Source: Okapia johnstoni
Taxonomy: Eukaryota > Chordata > Mammalia > Artiodactyla > Giraffidae
Assembly (NCBI GenBank): GCA_024291935.2
Contig: CM044318.1
Coordinates: 83,338,001-83,402,000 of the forward strand
DNA: 64,000 bases
Direction of reading: 5' to 3'
Position numbers and translations under genes: made by a program. The notes under the pieces are model-generated. The model did not search any database and had not been told where the DNA came from. It worked only from the letters and a program-made list of their open reading frames with translations. Positions 1 through 11,400 of this stretch are shown one piece after another (position 1 is the stretch's first letter; every line of letters begins with the position of its first letter).

Positions 1-209
1 AATGAGCAAAGAGTGAAACGGAGCCCCTGGGTTCTTTGACCAAGTTAGTTTTATGTCTTCCAACTGCTGACAGTACTCTGTTTCTAGTCTACATTTCTTT
101 TTTGGCAATAGCAAATATTTAAATTAGAACTTTAATATCTGCTGTCTTATACAATGCATCTATTGAGTAGCATTCTGTGCTCATATAATAAAATTTTTTA
201 GTTGTTATG

Positions 210-469
210 TTGTTATAGCTTTGTCACTAAGTTGTGTCTGACTCTTTGCAACCCCATGGACTGCAACACTCTAGGCTCCTCTGTCCTCCACTATCTCCTG
301 GAGTTGCTCAAATTCATGTCCATCAAGTCAGTGATGCTATCTAACCATCTCATCCTCTGTCACCTCCTTCTCCTTTTGCCTTTAATCTTTCCCAGCATCA
401 GGGTCTTTCCCAATGAGTCGGTTCATTGAATCAGGTGACCAATGTATTGCAGTTTCAAGCTTTAGCATC
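210..469 (-). mobile_element. BovB LINE 3'-end fragment
   Basis: This is the reverse complement of the BovB 3' end, recognisable by the diagnostic core around the GACTCTTTGC and CCCATGGACTG motifs followed by the CATCTCATCCTCTG and CCCAGCATCAGGGTC blocks. It is flanked by a perfect 10-base direct repeat, AGTTGTTATG, at 200-209 and 470-479, so this is one 5'-truncated insertion with its ends defined. A 75-residue open frame across it is only the antisense of the element. Confidence 0.9.
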
Positions 470-479
470 AGTTGTTATG

Positions 480-886
480 AGGAGGTTCTGTTATTTTTTA
501 CTCTCAACAATGTCAAACTCATGACTGATCCTCACATACATGAGCTTCTTTCCCCTTCTAATGTAATAAAGGCATGTTCTTTGACTTAAAAGGAAAAAAA
601 AAACACCTCATTTTTACCTACAGAAAAACTTTTACTCCATTACTTCAGCCACAAAGCATAAACTGACGCTCACTGGCCTGTTTCTAATTAGTGGGAGCAG
701 AGGAAGTAAAGCATCCATTTTCTACGTGGATGTTTGGGTTTGATGTTGAGGTCTTAGAAGGACCGGAAGATGCTGTCTTCATTGGACCAGAGTTTCCTCT
801 TCATTTTTGTCTGTTCACTTAGTTTTTCTATGTTCAACTTATCCTGACATTAACCTTTCTTTATCCTCTGTCCAGATGGAATCTAA
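480..886. other. Unique sequence, nothing recognised
   Basis: There is no repeat or convincing open frame here. A pyrimidine-rich tract ending in CAG at 875 could act as a splice acceptor, but it leads into a stop codon at 884-886 in the coding-like frame that follows. Confidence 0.4.
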
Positions 887-1700
887 ATTCGTAGAAATGG
901 ATTACCAACATTTTATGATGGTGGCCAAAATCAACTGGAAAACATACCTCCTCCAGTTGAGATGTTACATCAGTGTAGGAAAATTCATGTGCAGCAGTTA
1001 GCTTTGCTAATTAACTATGTCCAGAAGGAATTCAGTAAAACTGGTAACAGCCACTCACCAAAGTCATCTGTAAGACTAGTAAGAGGAACTGATTTCCCTA
1101 TTCCTTTTTGCTCCCCCTTCAGTGTGACAGTTACAGAAAATGTTAGAAACAAGGGCTTCCGTTCTGAGCATGGCTCTCGAGTGCATTTAGATGAATGTAG
1201 CAAATAGCCCACCTACTCTATTCCCCAAAGATTCCCGGTTATTAAGCAACGATCGGTTGATGGTGTGGGGCCTGACCGCAAGAGCTGGAATTAGTAGGAT
1301 GCAAAAGAGGTGGCTTCCCTTCCTCAGATTATTTATGAAAATCTCACTCTTTTGAGAACGTGTGCATACTGGAATGCTTTTTGGGCTTGTTTTGCGTTGC
1401 TGATGAACTATGATGAATCCATCATATATATGTATTTTTTCCCTGCTGCTTCTACCGGCTCAATCTCAGATCACATTGGAACACCCAGGCAGGGTTTCTG
1501 CTTGGAGGTGACCATCCACCACAATTGAAATCAATTAGAGTTAAAGATGCTATCCGTCTCTCTGGCATGGCCATGGGAGTGCCCATCTATTACCATCAAA
1601 ACGGATCTCCCGTGCGTTTTCCATTGCAGCGTGTCTCCCCTGTTACCTTGGCCTGGTCAAACTGTAGACTTTGCAAGGTCTCAGGTGTACTGCTGAGGTA
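887..1700 (+). pseudogene. Coding-like stretch, broken; family not recognised
   Basis: Two open stretches in different frames read like ordinary protein rather than noise. The first, 887-1207, contains the peptide HQCRKIHVQQLALLINYVQK and follows a TAA at 884-886. The second, 1417-1700, contains GGDHPPQLKSIRV and GMAMGVPIYYHQNGSPVRF. Between them the first frame carries stops near 1207 and around 1290, and the reading frame shifts. No poly-A tail or flanking direct repeat is obvious, so a processed-pseudogene origin is possible but unproven. I do not recognise the parent family. Alternatives are chance open frames in ordinary DNA, or relics of separate exons. It lies on the strand opposite to the proposed CpG-island transcript at 14.7 kb, and would be antisense within an intron if that gene extends this far left. 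Confidence 0.3.
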
Positions 1701-2832
1701 GCAAGCCATGAAAGAAAGGGAGAAATGAGTATTTCTTGTAATCAGCTTCTGTTTATCAGCAGAGAGATGACTGTCCAGGTCAGATCATAACAAAAAGCCA
1801 TAGTCAGAGTCAGCATGTATGGTCTTCCCACATGCGGCTCATGTTTTGTCAGCCATGGTCCAGCGTGGGATGGTTGCTCAGTCTGAACTCTCTCTTCTTT
1901 TCTGTGATACTTGTGCTAAAAATGATGCAGGAATTATTTAATCTGAGTGGACCAAGCACATGAATTGAACTAAGAAATGAATTAAGGCCCCTTTCCTTCC
2001 ACTGCGGCTGATGAACAATGAAAGGGGCCTCAGAAATAACGCATCACCCTGAAGAGAGATGCTGTCAGTGTAGACCAGACTTAGGCTTGTCAGGGAGACA
2101 GTGTACAGTCACTGGGGACATAGAAACAGAGGGAATATTCCTAGTAACGGTTAATAGTTGCAACTGCAGGTGCACTTAGGGTGCACTTTCTGCATTTAGC
2201 ACCCAAAATATTCTTAGGGGTGGGAGGTAAAAAAGAAAATAAAAAATGTCTGTGTGTCACATCCTTTGATGTCCAAATGGCTTTCACGTTTTATTTCTTA
2301 ACATAAATTCGACTTCTCATTAGTCCCATGGGGTTTTTTACTCTGCCGGGTCAGTTGGTTCTTTAACTTTTTGCCTTGACCAACAGCTATTGTGAACGTC
2401 TCTCTTTTCTGTACATAACGTTAAGTAGCCTCATAAAGATACGAAGCCACGCTTCCCCCTCCCCAGCCACAGCGTTCTGTTCTAATGTCTTTAGAAGTCT
2501 GCCTCCTGGTACATGAGAAGCTCAGCTGTGTCTCCGGCAGCCTGGAGGACTCTGTGCCTTCCTGGGAGGAGGGCTGACATGGGATGAATGGCCTGAGACC
2601 CTAATGGTCTGTACTTAACCCAGTAACAAGGCTACTGTGCTCACCCCAGCTGAGCATGGAGCAAAGGCACCCAGTGTTAAATGCAGGACTGAACTTGGCT
2701 TGCCCGGCAGTCAAGAGATCGCAGCCCATCCATCATAGGATGCTGTATGTCTCTGAGTCCTTTTATTCTGAGGGCTCCTCAACAGCTGCTGACAGTGCTT
2801 TACCTGCCAGACTTCCTAGTTTAACCCCCCTT
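1701..2832. other. Unique sequence without gene
   Basis: No repeat family, open frame or splice-flanked exon could be supported in this stretch. It contains one short perfect inverted repeat, listed separately. Confidence 0.4.
1985..2030. repeat. Inverted repeat, 11-base arms
   Basis: AGGCCCCTTTC at 1985-1995 is exactly complementary in reverse to GAAAGGGGCCT at 2020-2030, with 24 bases between. It is GC-rich and could fold as a stem in RNA. No known structured RNA is recognised. Confidence 0.6.
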
Positions 2833-2844
2833 AACCAGGCCATC

Positions 2845-3065
2845 CCCTGTGGCTCAGATGGTAAAGCGACTGCCTACAATGCAGGAGACCTGAGTTTGAT
2901 CCCTGGGTCGGGAAGATCCTCTGGAGAAGGAAATGGCAACCCACTCCAGTACTCTTGCCTGGAAAATCCCATGGATGGGAGGAGCCCAGTAGGCTACAGT
3001 GTCCATGGGGTCACAAAGAGTTGGACACGAATGAGCGACTTCACTTCACTTCACTTCACTTTCAC
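2845..3065 (+). mobile_element. Bov-tA SINE
   Basis: The element starts with the tRNA-derived head (TGTGGCTCAGATGGTAAAGC) and continues into the BovA part (GAAATGGCAACCCACTCCAG, then the GGAGCC and GTTGGACACGA motifs), ending in a TTCAC tandem tail. A perfect 12-base target-site duplication, AACCAGGCCATC, sits at 2833-2844 and 3066-3077. The 156-residue open frame running through it is not a gene. Confidence 0.95.
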
Positions 3066-3129
3066 AACCAGGCCATCACTAGGTCCCACTGATCTTTGCT
3101 TTACCTTCCTATTGCTTCACTGTTGATTT

Positions 3130-3545
3130 CTTCCTTTTATCCTCACTGTCTCAAGCTTGACCTTGGTGATTTTACATCCCTTGCTCTCAGCTCTCCATCC
3201 GTCCATCCTGCACATCCTCACAGTCCCACCTTCAACTGCAAACATCTCTCCTCTCTGTGAGTACCTGCCTAGTCTTAGTTGGGTAGCACTTCCAAAAAGC
3301 GATTTTTGTAAGGGTCCTCCATAACCTTTCCCATCCTGCTCATCCCCCTAGATATCTCATACCTACTCACAAGCTCTCTGTCTGCTCAAGTTAAGCCAAT
3401 TCCTGTAGTGTCTCTAGAATACACCTCGGTCACTCCCTCCTTCATGTCTTTGCTCCCAGCGGTTCATTTTCTGGGCTTTTCCTTGTCCTCCTCTTTAATG
3501 ATTCAAGTCTAGTCTTGCCTGCCCGCTCCCCCGCCCACCCCCAGC
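3130..3545 (+). repeat. Possible L2 LINE relic
   Basis: This is a pyrimidine-rich stretch. The segment around 3425-3480 (CACTCCCTCCTTCATGTCTT, TTTGCTCCC) resembles the 3' part of L2 in sense orientation. It is very diverged and I have no defined ends. Confidence 0.3.
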
Positions 3546-4904
3546 TACGCCTGTCTTCATGGCCCTTTCATGGACGCAGTGAATGGCGCCTGCATGTGAA
3601 GGGTGATGCAGGCACCATACCGTGTGCTGGGCACCCAGGAAAATGAGGCCCAGTCCTCAGCGGTGTGTAGCTCAGCACGGAAAAGACATTCTTCTGTGGA
3701 TAGCACTAGCCCACTGTGCTGAGGACCATCCTGGGAGCAGGAAGAAAAAGGACCCAGGGCGTTCCCTGGGGAGTCAGGGCAGGCATCCCCTGGGAGACAT
3801 GGAAAGATGGGCCTCAAGCATCAGTTGCTTTGTTTTGATGTGTCCCCTCTCTCTGCTTACACTTACGTAAGTGTTTGCAGACTAGATTCTGCTAAGCATC
3901 TCCTCCTTCTCTCGGACTCAATCAGCCTTTGATCCTTGCTAATTAAAGAATGTAATGATATGCATCCCAGTATCCTCACAGGAGGGGCCTTACCCAGGAC
4001 ATTTTAAGAAGGTTTAGGGTGAGTAGTCAATATTATTGGTTTCCATGGATTCTTTCTGTATAACCTGGATCCTCAATCAGATGGAGCCTGGATCCTCAGA
4101 TCTGGTGAACATAGCTGTATTCAGAAACCTGGGTAGGGATCAGATGAATGGAAGGGTAAAGGGACAGAGCTCCATTAGTTTAAGAAAAACCATGTTCCAC
4201 AGATTTTTTATCTCCTGAACCTTGGTGTAACTCTCGAATTTGGTTGTTGCAAAGTATTACTTTAAATTTTCTTTTCTGTGCAAATGCAGTGACAAGAGAT
4301 GACCCACACACGCACAAAAATGAGCAGATGGTTCAGCAGTGATGTGTATTTTCTATTTAGTCCTAAAGTACATCAGGGCCCTTACAACAGATTTGCTGCA
4401 GTAAATGTGACCAGTAGGCCTGTTCTTATATTGCCTGGCTTTCCTCTTGGGAGTAGGATGTGGTCGTAGCAAAATAAATTAAGAATTTAATTAGAAAATC
4501 TCAATCGTGTGGGATAACATAAACATGTTAGGGTGGAATCATTGGAACCTAGCCTTCTAACCGAATGCTGGATTTTTCTGTAGAGGAGGAACCCCTGATG
4601 TTTTGGGGGTAAATCAGTAGAATTCAGGATCACACGTCTGCACTGGGTTACTGCCGAGTGTGTGTGCTTTGGCCCAACGGTGTTTCATGAAGTAAATAGT
4701 TTTTCATTTTTTCTGACTGTGAGTATCAATAAATAAAGTTGCATGCAGTAAACTGCACTCAATAAAATCGATACTCAGAAATAATAATTCTACACTATAC
4801 TCTGTGATGAACATGAGGAGGAAGGAAAAGGGAGATGGAGAAATGAAACGAGAGGGAGAATGTGAGGGGAAGAGTGAGGCCTGGAACTGCACAGACAGAC
4901 AGGC
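3546..4904. other. Unique sequence without gene
   Basis: Short open frames occur on both strands at 3557-3870 and 4036-4218. They overlap one another in opposite directions and have no splice context or familiar protein motifs. No repeat family is recognised. Confidence 0.4.
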
Positions 4905-5340
4905 AGACATAGGACGGGGCGGTGCACGGGGAATTACATCCCAGGTGCTATTCAGCGGGGCGGAGGCACAGAGCGTTCCTGCGGACGAGAGCCACTGCCC
5001 TCGGCTTTGTACTGCTCTGGATCAGGCGGTCGCAACGACCCTTCTCCTCCCGTCCAGAACGAGCTGGATGGTTCCTCTTAGGAAACAACCCTCCAGCCAA
5101 GGGCAGGAAACCGAGGCTGGCCTGTCACGGTTTCGCGTTTTATGAAGCACCCAGCACGCCACGAGCGCTAGTGTTGGACTGGACGAATAACCCCATTTTA
5201 GGTCGATGCTTCTGTGCTCTGCTTCTGTCTTTTGATCTCTTGGGCACCTCTTCCTTCTCGGGGATTGTGGAAAAGGGGGAGAGAACGGAGGGGAAAGGTT
5301 GTGTAGGTTCAAGAAGGGAAGTTGGCGTTGCCATGTGTAA
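4905..5340. promoter_or_regulatory. Short CpG-dense patch
   Basis: I count roughly 25-30 CpG dinucleotides in about 430 bases, in a neighbourhood where CpG is rare. This indicates a small CpG island or germline-unmethylated element. A GC-box-like GGGGCGG appears near 4916 and again near 4958. Several overlapping open frames (up to 143 codons from a non-ATG start) cover it on both strands, as expected where GC-rich sequence lacks stops. A small alternative promoter or enhancer is plausible. Confidence 0.4.
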
Positions 5341-6502
5341 GCAGTACTGCTGATCTTGAAATGATTCTGCGTCCCTCAGAATCCTTAGTAATTTTTTAAA
5401 AGGAAAACATATGTCTTTCTAAAACCTTAAATTACCCCTCTACACTTGGCCTCCTTGAAACTTTGGAGGAGAAGTGTTGAAGATGTGGAAGCTTTTACAA
5501 GGTTTGTTGTTGTTGTTTTTAAAGACAGCCTTTAAAAGAATCCTAAGGGAGACTGTTCTCTCTGAAGTAGGAAAACATGCATCTTCCTCAGGGTCTCCAT
5601 CCTTGAACCTGACTCTCTAGAAGAAATGTACTGGTCCCTACCCCAGTCTGGGGAAACTGGTAACGGGGGAGTCGAGATCACTGTGATAACGCACTCAAGA
5701 TGAAGACCCACCGGTCTCCGTGTTTTGTTTTATTGCCCTCATTCTCCTGTACTTCCTGCGGCATCCCCAAAGCTTAGAGCAACATGTGACACATAAAAGG
5801 TACCCACAAATATTTATTGAATGAAAGCGTGAATGAGTGATGATGTCCCAAGGGGAGCGAGGAGAGCCATCCCCTTCTATGATACTTTTTTCTAGGATGA
5901 ACCTGGGACTTAGCCATGAGTTGCAGGTCACCAAACAGAGCCCAGGTTGAGGCCAGCACGGTGAGCTTCCCGTGGCCCCACTTTGGATCAACAGTGGACA
6001 TGGATTCTCCTCCCAGAGGACGGCAGTGAGTGACCTATCACTGTCACCATTCAAAACACAGGTCTTCTGCAATGTGAATTAATTATCACATGGTGAATGC
6101 CAAGTAAACTGTCACCTGGCAGGTCCATAGCCAGAATAAGGTATATTCACACCTTTTTTCTCTTGATGATTATGACCAGGGATGCAATGCATCTAGAATT
6201 TGGTCCACTCCTAGAAATTCTGGGGGTGGAGGCAGCCCTTCTCAGCGGGGATCTGGGGTTGGAGATTAATTATTAGTGAATGATTTACATGCAGGATTTT
6301 ATAAGTTGGCGAGGGGGTATGCAAGGTCATCCCTTTGGCATTCTGTCATTCTAGTCTCTTCTTGTCATGATCATTCCTGGCTCTGTCATATCACAGGGTG
6401 CTTCAGAACTGGGGTGTAGAGACTGCCTGCCTGCTTTTGAGTTCTGCCCCTTCCACAAATTAGCTCAGAATACTGCTCAGATTATATAACCTGGGCGAGT
6501 AA
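5341..6502. other. Mostly unique sequence
   Basis: No gene is recognised. An L2 3' terminus is listed separately at 5765-5840. The minus-strand 125-codon open frame at 5695-6072 crosses that L2 end and shows no known domain. Confidence 0.4.
5765..5840 (+). mobile_element. L2 LINE 3' end
   Basis: The motif ACAAATATTTATTGAATGAA at about 5806 is the hallmark 3' terminus of L2 in sense orientation, preceded by a diverged version of the GGCACATAGTAGG segment. Confidence 0.55.
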
Positions 6503-6698
6503 AAAAGTGAAAGTGAAAGTTGCTCAGTTGTGTCCAACTCTTTGCAACCCCATGGACTGTAGCCTGCCTGGCAGCTCTGTTCATAGACTTCTCCAGGCCA
6601 GAATACTGGAGTGGGTAGCTGTTCCCTTCTCTAGGGGATCTTCCCAACCCAGGGATCGAACCTGGGATCCTTTATCACTGAGCCACCAGGGAAGCCCC
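6503..6698 (-). mobile_element. Bov-tA SINE
   Basis: The reverse complement of Bov-tA runs from the GTGAAAGTGAAAG tail through the GACTGTAGCCTGCCTGGC block to the tRNA-like head (GAGCCACCAGGGAAGCCCC). No clear target-site duplication was found. Confidence 0.9.
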
Positions 6699-6734
6699 AC
6701 TTTGTCCATGTTCTAATACTGCATTCTCCAAATA

Positions 6735-6869
6735 CTATTTTTTTCTTCTGTTTTTTTTTGGCCATGCCACATGGCATGCGGGATTGTAGTTCCCTAATCA
6801 AGGATCTAACCTGAACCTCCTATAGTGATAGCTTGGAGTCTTAATCACTGTGCCACGAGGGAAGTTCCA
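6735..6869 (-). mobile_element. CHR-type tRNA-derived SINE
   Basis: An antisense CHR SINE with a T-rich tail, the TTTGGCCATGCC start, the GATCTAACCTGAACC box-B-like region and a closing GAGGGAAGTTCC. A 7-base repeat CCAAATA at 6728-6734 and 6870-6876 is the probable target-site duplication. Confidence 0.85.
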
Positions 6870-6904
6870 CCAAATATGTCTGATGGACCAGTGAATTGTT
6901 TTTT

Positions 6905-6990
6905 AACAGGTGGAGAAACTGAGGCACTGCAAGGTAAACCTGTGTCCACGTCACCCAGATAGTAACTGGCAGGACCGGGGTGCGGGTGTG
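6905..6990 (+). mobile_element. MIR SINE fragment
   Basis: GGAGAAACTGAGGCA followed by a diverged CACCCAGATAGTAACTGGCAGG corresponds to the second half of MIR in sense orientation. This is an old mammalian insertion. Confidence 0.6.
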
Positions 6991-7821
6991 GACAGTGTGC
7001 CCTGAATGCACCTGGAAGCACTCTGATCTGTGGTGCGGGCCCAGGTGGCTAGTATCTGTGAAGCCCCCAGTATGCGGTCTTGGGGATGCTGCTGCCGGTG
7101 ATGAAGTGATGGTGATAAGGAGAGTGCACGTAAGAATAGGTTACCTCTGTGGACGACACTGGATACGTTATTTGAGAGAAACAGGTTTGAGAACCACCTG
7201 TAAGGTTGGTAAGCCACTTTGAATGGCTGATTATATAAAGTATACAGTTGTAGGTTTTTATTTGAAAACTGGGCATGCCAGTGGTCATTTTCACAGATGC
7301 TTTAGATCCAGAGTTAGGACTGAGGCTTTGATGGAACTTAATGGTCACGAGGAATGAAATGAGAACCAGGGGCCCTAGATTCCAGTCCATCCTCTACCCC
7401 TCGCTCAGGGGCTAACCTCGCCTCCTGGAGAAAGGATGCCTCCCTTGGCTTGCCCTGCCCAAGAAGACCAGCTGGTGTGTTTACAGAGCCAGTTTCTGCA
7501 ATCATGTGATCAAGTCCATCCTTTAGCCTAACCCTGGGGATTTTGCCCACTAGTAAATCTGATAGAAACAATAAATAAAGCAGAGACATACTTAGAGGAG
7601 AGTGAATAGTGTACATGGAGATGACTAGAAATAGCAAAAACGACAACAACAACAAATATTAAACCAGGAGGGAAAGTCCTTCTGCGAAGTCTCTGAACTA
7701 ACAACTACTTTTAAAACAAAGAGACAATACATATTTGAGAAAAGCAGTTATCATGGGATTTTTCAATGGCCTGAGAAGTCAGATGAAAAATATGGTTTAA
7801 AAGTGAGAAACTTATCTTCCT
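6991..7821. other. Unique sequence without gene
   Basis: Overlapping short open frames on both strands have no family resemblance. A short (CAA)n-like tract lies near 7637-7655. Confidence 0.4.
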
Positions 7822-7832
7822 TAGCATTTTTA

Positions 7833-7983
7833 TTAAAACATTTTAATAAGTGTTTTTATTAAAAAATATTCATTTACTTGGCTTTGGCTGGTCTTAGTTG
7901 CCGCATGTGTGACCTTTAGTTGTGCTGTGTAGGATCTGTTTTGGAGCTCGGAGTCTTAGCCACTGGACCTCCAGGGAAGTCCC
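7833..7983 (-). mobile_element. CHR-type tRNA-derived SINE
   Basis: An antisense CHR SINE: AT-rich tail, GGTCTTAGTTGCCGCATGTG core and the terminal CACTGGACCTCCAGGGAAG head. A perfect 11-base duplication, TAGCATTTTTA, lies at 7822-7832 and 7984-7994. It shows that the AT-rich stretch including the near-palindrome at 7830-7849 is the tail of this insertion. Confidence 0.9.
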
Positions 7984-8109
7984 TAGCATTTTTAGATTTT
8001 CAAACTCTCTACACTTGCATGTGTATGAACTTTTCTTGACAGTGATTCCCTGCCACACTTCTCCAAGGTATGTGAGTTGTAAGTGCATGACTAATGGAAA
8101 ACTAGTTGT

Positions 8110-8394
8110 CAGAGAAGGCAATGGCAGCCCACTCCAGTACTCTTGCCTGGAAAATCCCATGGACGGAGGAGCCTGGTAGGCTACAGTCCATGGGGTCACT
8201 AAGAGTCGGACACGGCTGAGTGACTTCACTTTCACTTTTCCCTTTCATCCACTGGAGAAGGAAATGGCAACCCACTCCAGTATTCTTGCCTGGAGAATCC
8301 CAGGGACGGCGGAGCCTGGTGGGCTGCCATCTATGGGGTCGCACAGGGTCGGACACGACTGAAGCCACTTAGCAGCAGCAGCAGTAGCAGTTGT
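8110..8394 (+). mobile_element. Bov-A2 SINE (two BovA monomers)
   Basis: Two BovA units lie in tandem: the first from GAGAAGGCAATGGCAGCCC, the second from GGAGAAGGAAATGGCAACCC near 8253. They are joined by the typical CACTTTCACTTTTCCCTTTC linker, and a CAG-triplet tail follows at 8372-8390. An 8-base duplication CTAGTTGT at 8102-8109 and 8395-8402 bounds it. Confidence 0.95.
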
Positions 8395-8402
8395 CTAGTT
8401 GT

Positions 8403-11400
8403 TTGTGCTATGCGATTTCAACATGGAAAAAGGAGAAAAGCAAAAAGCCACATCTTTATGAACCACTCTGATATTGCTTGAAAAAAGAAGAGATACATTG
8501 GTGGGTCTGGCACAAAAACCAATGAAATTGATATGTCATGATATAAAATTGAGAGGTGGGGTCAAGGCTAAGACATAGATGTCTTCTAGTTGTCTTGAAT
8601 TGACTCAATGGACTCGTATTTTGGTAAGGTGAAAATTCTTTCAGCCGAAAACCGTCAGCATGTGGGATAAAAGAGCATTTAATCTATTGGATTGAGGCTT
8701 ACTTTTTCCCCTTGTTTCTTTAATACTATTACTAGGTCATTAAATTTACATTCTTTCTTTAAAAACTCAACTTCTACCCATGTGAATTTTCACCAAAGGA
8801 AGCTCCATATAAGGTTGAGTTTGGGGGAGGAAAACTCCAAACCTTTGATACTTTTTTCTTCCTTAATCACCATGTGGCCCAGATTTGAAGATTGTGCATC
8901 TCTAGAAGTTGTCTTCCCTGTTAGCAACATCTCATGATTCTTCCTTTTAATTCCTACTTCAAAACAAGTACAACTTGAAATGGAAGGAAAAAAAAAATTA
9001 TTGTCCAATCTGGAGTCTGTGAATTTCTAGCAAAATCACTGACTAGGTTTATTGTTAATAGCTTCATTAAATATTCATTAAGCACCTGTTACTTGATAGG
9101 ACTATTCTTAGTCCTTTAAGAATTTCTTTGTGGTGTGAATCCTTTGGTTTAGTTTCTCCCCTTTCAGAGTATTTCTCATGGAAGTTCTAAGAAGCAAGAA
9201 ATGATGAAGCACTTATCTTTAAAATAATATTTCCAGTTGGAAACTCACATTCCGATTTCTGTTAGTAATCATATCTTTTTCCTCCAGGCCTGCTGGCTCC
9301 CTGGCTTCTCTGCTTCTCTTGATCCCCAAGCACCATGTCAGCATGGGTTAGTAGCATCTTTAGTACCTTCTCCATGTTGCCATGTTACAGACTTGCCCCC
9401 AGGATGTCTCTCTCCCAAATGCCCACTTGTATATATCTCCATGGTCACCAGTCACCTTTGCTATCAGTTAATTCTCACCCATCACACCCTCTCAGCCGAT
9501 CTCCAGTTCCTCTTCTCTGGTTGTCTCTAGCTATCAAGACTTCGTCTTCTAAAAATGTGTGCAATTGTTCAAAACATTCAGTGTTTACCTATCACCAACG
9601 AACACAGGACCTTTTTGCCCTGCTGGTTCCTCTGTAAACTGGCTTTAAACTGCTTCTTCACTCTCTGATCTTCACCCTGAAACCTGCGCCCAGTGTCACT
9701 TCTTACCTTCCCACACAGGTCTCCTTCTCTGAGCACCCAGCAGCTGTGCTTAGCTGCAGGATTTGTGTGTGCATCTCATCCCCTTTTTTCAGTAAGGTCA
9801 TCACCCTGTCTGCCTGGGAACCCCCAAAGCACATGGCTGGTCGTCTCCTGATCCTATCTCCCACCTCCTCTCGCCCTCCTGGCCTTGAACTTCTTGAGAA
9901 CCGCTCACTCATCTTGCAATATCTCACACCCTGCTGTGGCCACTGCTGCTACGACTGGGTACATTTCCACAGGCCAGCCTTCCTTTCTGGACCAAGCCAT
10001 CTGCATATCAATCTACTTTCCAGTGCTTGCCCATTACCGGAGCCCAGGTTTTACAGTTCCATTACATTTCCAAGGATGCTAAAATCACTTACTACAAAAG
10101 CAAGCAGCTTCCAGGGAACAAAATGCAGATAATACGGGGTGTTCTGAGTCTGACTGCTAAAGTATCAATACACATGAAAAAGATAAAGAACTGGACAATT
10201 GACAAACATAGGATACTTCTCAGGGAACAACCAGTATGGAGGGGCCCACATCACCAGTGGAATGATGACCTGGAAACACAAACAAAGATTGGTCAGTTTT
10301 ATTTCTGTTCAAAGTGGATAATGCTATACCTCCTTGGCGGTTTCTTAACTGAGCAGCTGAAACGAAGCTCTCAGACCATCAGCTTCCACTTCCTGCCTTT
10401 TCTCTCTGCAGTCTTGATGAGGCGAGTATCATATTTGCAGGACCGCCTGCCCGTAATATTTCTGGCATCACAAAACCTCTTTCTTATGTCTCTCATATGC
10501 TATAGTTTACCGCATTTTATTTATACCTAAGGCTAGGTTATTAAGGATTGAATTGGAATTTTCCATAGTAACTGCAATATAAACTTTGACCAGCTTTTTG
10601 CCATACTATTGTGATTTTTCAAAAAGTTTCTTCTTTACCCGTGTTGTGGCCATAAGAGCATAACTCGGGTGAAGGGTCAGTGTGTAGACGTGAACCTCTC
10701 TGCTTGTCTTTGGTGTCAACTCCTAGTAGCAAGATAACACAGTAAAGAGAGCTTGTCTGTGAGTGTACAGTACTGGGAATAATCAGTTCAGTACTCTACA
10801 GAAGCAATATTTGCAAATGATGAATTTGAAGACTGTTCTTCCCAAATCCCTCAGAAACATAGTGTCGGCCGAAAGGTTTATAATTTAGAAACAGAAGTCC
10901 TTGTCCCTATTGTCTGCTTTTCCGTAGTCGAGTTCATTTTCTTTCTCTCCCAATTAAAGCTGAGAATGTGTGTCCAGCAGAAGGACACAGAGCTATCAGG
11001 CTAGAGCGTTTTGTTTTTTTTACATTATTGGTTTGTCACTTGATAACATCTTTATCTCACTCAAAGTCCCTCACCTCCTTCATTCATTGTGGTGTGAATG
11101 ATGTCTATAGTGTGTAGGACTCAGACCCACACTGAACATCACAGTGGCTTGTGGTAGAGGGGGTGTCTGAGAAAGTTTGTATCAAGAATTGAATTTGGAA
11201 TCCAGAAATGTCTCCCTAGGTATGCTTTTTGTAAACCTGACAGGTAAGATTCTTGGGTGCTTGGAGACATTTCAGGGCCCCTGAACCTGAAACAGACACA
11301 TTATCGTACACAGCCCAAAGGTTCAAACCTATACTTCGTATGGCTTACTGTTTAATACAAATTGACATCTAAGCAGCGTCTTTATATGAATCCCAGCAGG

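Noticed and set aside
2656..3126. 156-codon plus-strand open frame
   Set aside because: Half of it is the translated Bov-tA SINE at 2845-3065.
4922..5353. 143-codon frame in the small CpG patch
   Set aside because: It starts at a non-ATG codon, is overlapped by frames on both strands and has no known motif.
7830..7849. AT-rich palindrome TTATTAAAACATTTTAATAA
   Set aside because: The target-site duplication shows it is part of the degenerate tail of the CHR insertion at 7833-7983.
11220..11245. Possible 24-nt microexon before CAGGTAAGA
   Set aside because: The upstream acceptor (CTCCCTAG) has a weak pyrimidine tract, so the pair is likely chance.
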